A stretch of DNA of 64,000 bases from Hydractinia symbiolongicarpus (taxonomy: Eukaryota > Cnidaria > Hydrozoa > Anthoathecata > Hydractiniidae), in the NCBI RefSeq assembly GCF_029227915.1, contig NC_079884.1, forward strand, positions 25,234,001 to 25,298,000, read 5' to 3'. The number at the start of each line of letters is the position of its first letter. Position 1 is the stretch's first letter. Under the pieces are notes generated by a model. That model was given only the letters and a program-made list of their open reading frames with translations, was not told the DNA's origin and searched no databases. A program made the translations under genes and the position numbers. Shown one piece after another: positions 58,401 to 64,000 of this stretch.

Positions 58401-61026
58401 CGATATTTCGGCACTTCATGGGACCTGGCGTGGATTATCTATATTATAATGCCCGTATACGTCTGTCTGTCTGTCTGACTGTCTGTCTGTCTGTCAGTCT
58501 GTCTGTCACGCAAAATGGTCGCAATAGCGAGAAGCACGCAATGCGGTATAAAAAGGACGGGCGAACCCGTGGATTTTCCACGGGCTAACGACTAGTTAGT
58601 AAAATTTAGCCTAGTTTTATTTGTCTTCTTTGTCGTAAATAATTATGTCGAATGCGTTTCTGTTAAATTAACGTTTTCATCTTTCCATTCTTCTTCGTCA
58701 TCTTCATCGTCATCATTCGCTTCAACTTTATTGTCAAAGTGCTTTCTTATTTCCTCTGTTATTGACTGGAAAGTTGATCGTTCAGTATCATCATTTGATT
58801 CCAGACGAGGCGAAATATCCTTGTTTTCAAAAATGATCACGTTTCGAAGAACACATTTTTTTGTCTGTAAAAGAGTTGAATTTTTATCTTGGCAAGGATT
58901 TATTTATTTTGACGATGGATGAAAAAAATTAAATTTGGCGAGCACTTAACTTGGCTATTTCAGACCAAAATCTTCACTTTTATTTTAGGCAATACTAAAA
59001 TCCCTCATGCAAACATAAATAGAAACATTTTACTCCATTCTGCTTCAAGTACACCCCGTTCTGCTTCAAGTACGCCCCAACAGAAGAAACGGACCAGGTA
59101 CAGATATATGTATATATATATATTTTACTTCTTTCGAAAGCTCATCATTTTTATTTTGGTTCCCTCTTTAAATTTAAGATTGGATACAACATTGGGCGCT
59201 CAAATTAATTTTACTTTGAAAAACGTAAGTTGATTTTGTGTCATTCAATGTGCTCAAATCGCATGCGCCATGGCAACAGGTAATTTTGACTGTTTACTTG
59301 TGTGCCCTTGGAGAATAAGGTTTAAATGTGACCTGGTCCCAGGGACTTATTTTACGCGACTTTTGAGTGAGAGAATGAGATGATTTTATATTGTTCTGTG
59401 TTCTTTTGGCAACGGGCAACCTTGCATCTCTGTTTACTTGTTTACCATTGTCGCGTTATGCTCATGGATTTAATTCACGTAATTTTTGCATGTTTCGGTT
59501 ATTTTCGCGAAATTTCAAAAAAAGTGATACCCAGCACTTATATAATATTGATGTGTATTTTCAGCCGTTTTTATTTTGTGTCCCTTACAGAAAAAATCCT
59601 GAAACGGTATAAATTGAGAAAAATATGTTGTCAACCTCATTTTTTTATGGAAATTTTATTCTCGTGAAAAATGTAAAGGCTTGCGAAAATTTATTCACGA
59701 AAAATTGTTTTTTTATCTAACAATTTACCCCATATAATTAATCCCCTAAAGATTTTGAATGGCAAGGTTGTGGCAATGTTCGTAAAACGTTTTATTGTTG
59801 ACAGGGTATGAGCGTGTACGCCAATAACGAACTTGGTATCGTTCGTTTCATTGGTCGTGTCGAGTTTTCTGACGGGATATGGCTTGGCGTCGAACTACGA
59901 AAACCTAGTACGTATATGTTCCTTGTAATTATAAACACATCCTTAATTTGTGTTAACTGCACACATCAAATAGATATCTTTCGCCCAACTTCAGTGCGAA
60001 AAAACAATGTAGAGTTTGCATGGATGAAGAAAAGAGAGAGAGTTGGAGTGTGTTTTTTAAAAACAAAAAAAATGCATGTTGACTATATTTCTTTCTGTTT
60101 ATACCTTTCATTTTTACTTTTCATTCTAGAATTAATTTAATGTTAATGTTCTGCATAGCTGTTTGACTGTATAATTTAAGATGCTACACGAATATACCAT
60201 CGTCTTTTAAAATGTTCAAAAAATTGTTGGGATAAATGCTTAATTTCAAAGATCATACCCAAGCAATCATTTACGTTGTTTTAAGACATACCCACCACGC
60301 ATTTTGAACTTGTCAAAGTTCACAAATTATGTTCACACCAGACTACTGCACCTAGCGCAATTTTTAACGCTTCTTACCGTCCCCACACATCGCGAAGGAT
60401 TGGACGGGAGATGCTGTTTTGCCATTTTGAGCAATGGCCAAAAAGCTGCCATTTTTAAGTTTATGTACAGGATTGTAAAAGCCTGGTTGTGTAAACGGTG
60501 CATGAAATATACCACCTCTTCCAAGCAACGAATCAGGCGCATATAATGTTTGGGTGACTAAGTAATCTTCAATTTCTATTTTTAGATGGAAAAAACGATG
60601 GTACTGTGGAAAATAAAAAGTATTTTACTTGGTAAGTTTGATGATAGATAATGTTTTGATTGGAAGTTTAGCACGATAAAACACCAGGGAGTGTGAAAAT
60701 GAGACAAAAATGTTTATTTGTGAGGTAATAAACTTTGCGTTTTTTGCTTTAACGTGTTTTACGGAAGATATATTCGCGTAAATATATCGCGAAAGTTTTT
60801 CTTAAATTATCTTACTCGGACATTTACGAAATCAGCTTTGTTTTACAAATTGTTTAGCCCACTGGTGCGTCACTTTTTCTAAATCCTTTTTTTTGAACAT
60901 TACCAATTTGTGCGATTCAACTTGTTTATTTTTAGTAAACCTAACCACGGTCTCATGGTACGTCCAAGTCGAGCTACATGTCGTGGTATAAACTGTGCAC
61001 AGCTGGTGGATTTAAAATTCAGATGA
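49499..61026 (+). CDS. CLIP4: CAP-Gly linker protein, CLIP4/CLIP3 orthologue
   Basis: A microtubule plus-end and membrane-trafficking linker. Exons: 49499-49591, 51004-51068, 51358-51701, 53002-53090, 53312-53381, 53737-53840, 54634-54702, 54858-54993, 55581-55667, 55763-55800, 56047-56123, 56434-56556, 56726-56763, 57315-57431, 58989-59097, 59179-59224, 59805-59907, 60586-60631, 60936-61026. All junctions are GT/AG and in phase; 614 residues without the start exon (human CLIP4 705, CLIP3 547). The N-terminus matches CLIP4 ([29 protein letters not shown]), followed by about three ankyrin repeats ([33 protein letters not shown]). Three CAP-Gly domains follow, each with its GKNDG motif: exons 54634-55667, 56047-56556 and 59805-61026. 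A Ser/Thr-rich linker with [13 protein letters not shown] precedes the third. The end [15 protein letters not shown] is the CLIP3/4 signature. CLIP3 versus CLIP4 cannot be separated; this is probably the pre-duplication gene. Confidence 0.95.
49870..50335. repeat. degenerate ~60-bp tandem repeat in CLIP4 5' intron
   Basis: Units near 50003, 50060, 50119, 50182 and 50238 share GGCCCAACTATTGACAAAGG, then CTGCTTTTAAAA, then CTGTGTCATCGGATGGG with substitutions and small indels. Weaker traces extend left to about 49870. Short open frames here are repeat-derived. Confidence 0.75.
50562..50801 (+). repeat. tRNA-derived SINE, family 2
   Basis: The head has a canonical A box, TAGCACAGTCGG, followed by TAGAGCG, and a degenerate B box, GGTTTGTTCCC, about 45 bp later. 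A non-tRNA body follows (GTATTGGAAAGACCTCAGGG), and the 3' end is a (GATTATA)n tail. It is unrelated to family 1. It lies in the first large CLIP4 intron in the same orientation as the gene. Confidence 0.78.
52216..52303. repeat. dispersed intronic repeat, copy 1
   Basis: AAATATCGCCCATTTTTTT, then ATTTACACTGCTGACGTCA and TTTTTCCATTGTCCTTCT, match the stretch at 54541-54602 in order and orientation with small gaps. TGACGTCA is a perfect CRE-like palindrome. Confidence 0.55.
54541..54602. repeat. dispersed intronic repeat, copy 2
   Basis: AAATATCGCCAATTTTTTTG, TATTCACTGCGACGTCAGC and TTTTTTCATTGTTCT pair with copy 1 at 52216-52303. The copy is shorter and lacks the block after GACGTCA. Confidence 0.55.
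57977..58020. repeat. 16-bp inverted repeat with poly-A loop
   Basis: CTCCATATAAATTCAC and GTGGATTTATATGGAG pair with one mismatch around an A-rich 12-nt loop, in the CLIP4 intron between 57431 and 58989. Confidence 0.7.
58434..58603 (+). mobile_element. Helentron-like short element, plus orientation
   Basis: It starts with ATCTATATTATAATGCCCG and TATACG, has a (GTCT)n core with ~10 units (58465-58507), then CACGCAAAATGGTCGC, GCACGCAATGCGGT, and ends with the perfect hairpin CCCGTGGATTTTCCACGGG followed by CTAACGACTAGT. It matches the inverted copy at 22424-22553. This architecture fits non-autonomous Helentron/HINE elements. Confidence 0.7.
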
Positions 61027-61101
61027 ATTTGGAAGACAAGAGTTTCAAATATTATATTATTTACTACTATTTATTTTATTTTTAATATCATATATACATT
61101 T

Positions 61102-61107
61102 AATAAA
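61102..61107 (+). terminator. polyadenylation signal AATAAA, CLIP4-like gene
   Basis: AATAAA lies 76 bp after the CLIP4-like stop codon in AT-rich sequence. TTTATT on the same stretch (near 61072) provides the complementary signal for the convergent NUBPL gene. Confidence 0.6.
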
Positions 61108-61256
61108 AAAATATTTATCATACAACAGTTTTTATATTTGCCGTGTGGCCAGCAAAGAATTATGTCCAAACATTCCTTACACTCGCGTCAGGAGCAAATT
61201 GACTCGGTTACCCATCCCATATGGTTTTTCTCCACGGTTTGGTCATTCTTCTTTCC

Positions 61257-63594
61257 CTAGCTTGTTGTCTCGATCAATCTTCGCGCTATTTTATGGTAGC
61301 ATTGGCTCTAAAATTAAACAGAAAGAAAATGAATGTTCAACCACGACAGCTTTAAATGTAACTGAAAGATGCTAGTTATACCTGAATGGAAGTACTATCG
61401 GCGAAAACAATTGGCACGCCCTTGTCCGATGTTTCTCGTATATTGATATCTAACGGTATATCTCCTAAATAACGAACAGTATATTTACATCCTGGGTTTT
61501 CAATCGACAAAAAAATAAAATATCTAAAAAGTAGGCGTTATTAGGTCTGTGCATGGTAGTGGCAATTTTGACACCACTATTTTTTTGTTTTTGCTATCAT
61601 CAAATTTAAGGTTTTTATACACTCGCCAAATTAAACCATCTATAACCAAATCGAGGAACCAGATGTTTTGTACGAAATAAATACTACTTTAATTGGAGAA
61701 ACTTTCGCGAATTTACGATTTTTCGCCATTTTCGCGAAAGTTTGTCTCGCGAAAATGTGCGATTTTCTTCATTCGCGAAACTTTATCTCGCGAAAGTTTC
61801 CGAATTTCTTCATTCGCGAAAGTTTATCCAGTAAGCTATTTTATCATTTTTCACCAAAAACGCACAAAATAGTTATAAATCTTATTTTAAGAAAGAAAAT
61901 TTATAACATTTTCAATTATGCTAAGAATTTTGAGTTTTTTTTAACTGAAAAATTCTTGTTCGCGAAAGTTTATCTCGCAAAAATTTGTGGGTTTCTTCAT
62001 TCCCGAAAGTTAATCTCGCGAAATTTTTCGAATTTCTTCATTCGCGAAAGTTTATCTAAAAAATTTCGCGAATTTTCTATCTCGCGAAAGTTTCTCCAAT
62101 TAAAGTATACTTTTGTTTAAAAGTTAAAATTTATGTAGGTATACGCATCTTACAAAGTCTTCTTTTTTCTATCGCCTAATACTTTTTTTTATTTTATGGT
62201 TAGGTTAGTTTTAGAAATATAGAAAACCGTGCATGTAAAAAAATTCAGCCCACACAAAACTTGCGACTCCTCCCAATTGAATCCACGGGAAATTATTTTT
62301 TTCCACACATCGCTCGCTAACTTAAATCTGCGCCAACCTTAAAATAGGGATGCTTTTTTATGTACTTGATCAACATAAGTAAATAACTTTAAAAAATCCA
62401 GAAATGTTCTCAAAGCCTACCTATAAATTCTACGTTCAATTCTTCACTCAATTTTATCGCTCCATCTTGTCCAAAAATATGACTGACGTGATGACAATTC
62501 GGACAAATGAATTGACTCATGTTTTGCACCAAGCCTAATACCTGAAAAGATCACAGGAAGTCAGTTCTTGTAAAACTTTGCATTTTTAGGACATTACACG
62601 CCAACAATGATCCACGAAAATCACTTTCATACACTATTTTTATTAAAATCTTCATAATTTTATTTGAGTTTGTACAGCTCAAATTTTCAAAATGGTAACT
62701 CAACGTACCTCATGTTAATAAATTTTCACGCGACAGAAATAACATACACAAAGACATTTTCAAAAGTATTTTAATGAATTTAACACAAGTAAAGAAAAAA
62801 ATGGTTTGTATTTTCTAAACTAATAGTTTTATGCCGCCACACGGACGACAATCTTCAGTAGTCTATATTATTAGGCGATAGAAAAAAAATACTTTTAAAG
62901 ATGTGCATACCTATATAAATACAAACCATTGTTATCTTTACTTGTGTATTTGCTCTGATGAAACAACATTGAGCACTTTATGAAGAAAGAAGAATAACCT
63001 TCAACGCATAAATGAATTTAACTTAATATCTTACGAGTACTAATTTTTAATACAGTGGACTCTTTATCTTAAACTCGCAAGAGACTAAAACATTTTTTTG
63101 AGATAAAGTTCTCAAAAAAATTAAATTTTGTTAACAAAAGGGGATATTCCCTTTTGCTTTTTTCCCAAACAAAAAATTTGGCAGATTGGAAAAAAGCAGC
63201 CAAATTAAATTCCGCAAAAATTCTTATTATTTTGGTGGTTCGCTTTTTCTGTTGTCTACCAATTTTTTTGGCCACAAATATTTTTTGTTAACATTTGCAT
63301 ACTTAATGCACTACAATGTCCTTGGTCATAAGTCGTTTCCCACGGCACCAGGCCTCTAGAACACTGCCAAATACGTGCCAGGCCTCCAAAGGCTGTAATG
63401 TGGCCTATTACAGCCTTACAAGACCCCTACACATAGGTGACGTGGTTTCACGCGCCCAGGTAGGTTGCCAACAGATGTTTACCGTCTAGGTAAATCCAAT
63501 ATACATACAGGGATTTCAACTTTGCGAAACATCTCCGCCCCACGTCGGGCGTCAAGAAGAGCGATATCCTGCGGTGTCGTGACAATAACAGCAC
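61257..63594 (-). CDS. NUBPL: NUBPL/Ind1 (Mrp-family Fe-S P-loop ATPase), 3' part
   Basis: A mitochondrial Fe-S carrier ATPase needed for respiratory complex I assembly. Exons (minus): 63509-63594, 62421-62541, 61382-61464, 61257-61307, all GT/AG and in phase. The first reads [20 protein letters not shown] and EMFRKVEIP, the second [20 protein letters not shown] and HIFGQDGA, the third [20 protein letters not shown], the last [16 protein letters not shown] then stop. The CPNC pair is the conserved CxxC that bridges the Fe-S cluster in the dimer; DIPL and IRE-SD-G-P are Mrp-family signatures. The N-terminal P-loop (deviant Walker A) exons lie beyond the right edge. The gene runs tail-to-tail with the CLIP4-like gene, 230 bp between stop codons. 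NUBPL is preferred over cytosolic NUBP1/2 because of the [17 protein letters not shown] block and the DIPL-NIRE end. Confidence 0.94.
61685..62107. mobile_element. 423-bp MITE with 26-bp perfect terminal inverted repeats
   Basis: TACTTTAATTGGAGAAACTT (plus TCGCGA) at the left is exactly inverted at the right end. If the outer TA is the target duplication, the repeat proper begins CTTTAATTGG, fitting a Tc1/mariner-type MITE. The interior is built from imperfect direct and inverted copies of TTCATTCGCGAAAGTTTATC and CTCGCGAAA. A 150-codon frame running through it is a by-product. It lies in a NUBPL intron. Confidence 0.82.
62542..63508. other. NUBPL intron, no extra feature seen
   Basis: Noncoding between two firm NUBPL exons; a short GC-richer stretch at 63330-63440 has a repeated AGGCCTC/AGGCCTCC motif but no gene. 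Confidence 0.5.
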
Positions 63595-64000
63595 CTAAAC
63601 ATTTAAAAGACCAAACAAAATGTTTTAAAAAGGAGATAGAATAACACATAATCAAACTGAAGTTCATTGAAGATTGAGAGCTGGTTCGTTGACTTCAGAC
63701 TACCTATATTTTAATCACACTCCGGTATGGTAGCAGATTAGTATAGAGCATCAGTACAACAACTTTTTATACTTATTCGTTATTTTCCACGCTCGAAGCT
63801 GTTGATCTTCGAATTTAACATCTACATGTACTTCAAATTGCTGAAACAATTTACGTGCTAAGGTCTAAAAAGTTTGGAGAATTTGAAAAATCCGCGAAAT
63901 TTTATCACATTCAATTATTTCGAAATTGTGGTTCAAAGTAACAATTTTACAATAACTCCTAACGAGAAACCAATGGCGTTAACCTATCAAGCCTTGACAA
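63595..64000. other. NUBPL upstream intron, truncated by window
   Basis: No match to the upstream NUBPL exon (which should carry the PPGTGD block) was found here, so the next 5' exon lies past the right edge. Confidence 0.5.

Noticed and set aside
61668-62120. 150-codon plus-strand frame with internal repeats
   Set aside because: It coincides with a MITE bounded by 26-bp inverted repeats and reads through its CGCGAAAG repeats.

Overview
This is an AT-rich, intron-dense animal nuclear window. The genes are metazoan (harmonin, glomulin, a CLIP3/CLIP4-type CAP-Gly protein, NUBPL/Ind1, a THAP protein and a rhodopsin-class GPCR). They sit among decayed DNA transposons (PIF/Harbinger, pogo-like, hAT-like), a Penelope-like RT relic, two tRNA-derived SINE families, Helentron-like short elements and micro/minisatellites. 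I infer an early-branching invertebrate, most likely a cnidarian and possibly a hydrozoan. The gene set proves 'animal', not the phylum.

Layout. About 0-9.5 kb is repeat-rich: a THAP-domain exon at the left edge, clusters of palindromic motifs, a SINE array, a Harbinger transposase relic, a 737-bp terminal-inverted-repeat element with a pogo-like transposase tail, and a Penelope RT relic. 9.5-20.2 kb (minus) is a 23-exon harmonin (USH1C) orthologue with the N-domain, three PDZ domains and a roughly 975-residue low-complexity tail. 21.7-36.7 kb (minus) is glomulin (GLMN), transcribed head-to-tail upstream of harmonin. One GLMN intron holds an intronless GPCR on the opposite strand, and its last intron holds a ~20-bp-unit minisatellite. 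36.7-46.2 kb is mostly noncoding, with palindromes at the GLMN 5' side, one candidate small membrane protein and a hAT-like element abutting a SINE. 46.3-47.6 kb (plus) is a two-exon coiled-coil protein I do not recognise. 49.5-61.0 kb (plus) is a CLIP4/CLIP3 orthologue with ankyrin repeats and three CAP-Gly domains. 61.3 kb to the right edge (minus) is the 3' half of NUBPL, convergent with CLIP4.

The genes are not an operon and share no obvious pathway. Exon models were built by hand from splice consensus, reading-frame phase and family similarity; exon-exon phases agree throughout harmonin, CLIP4 and the NUBPL part. GLMN lacks a resolved piece between two exons, and the 5' ends of harmonin, GLMN and CLIP4 are uncertain.
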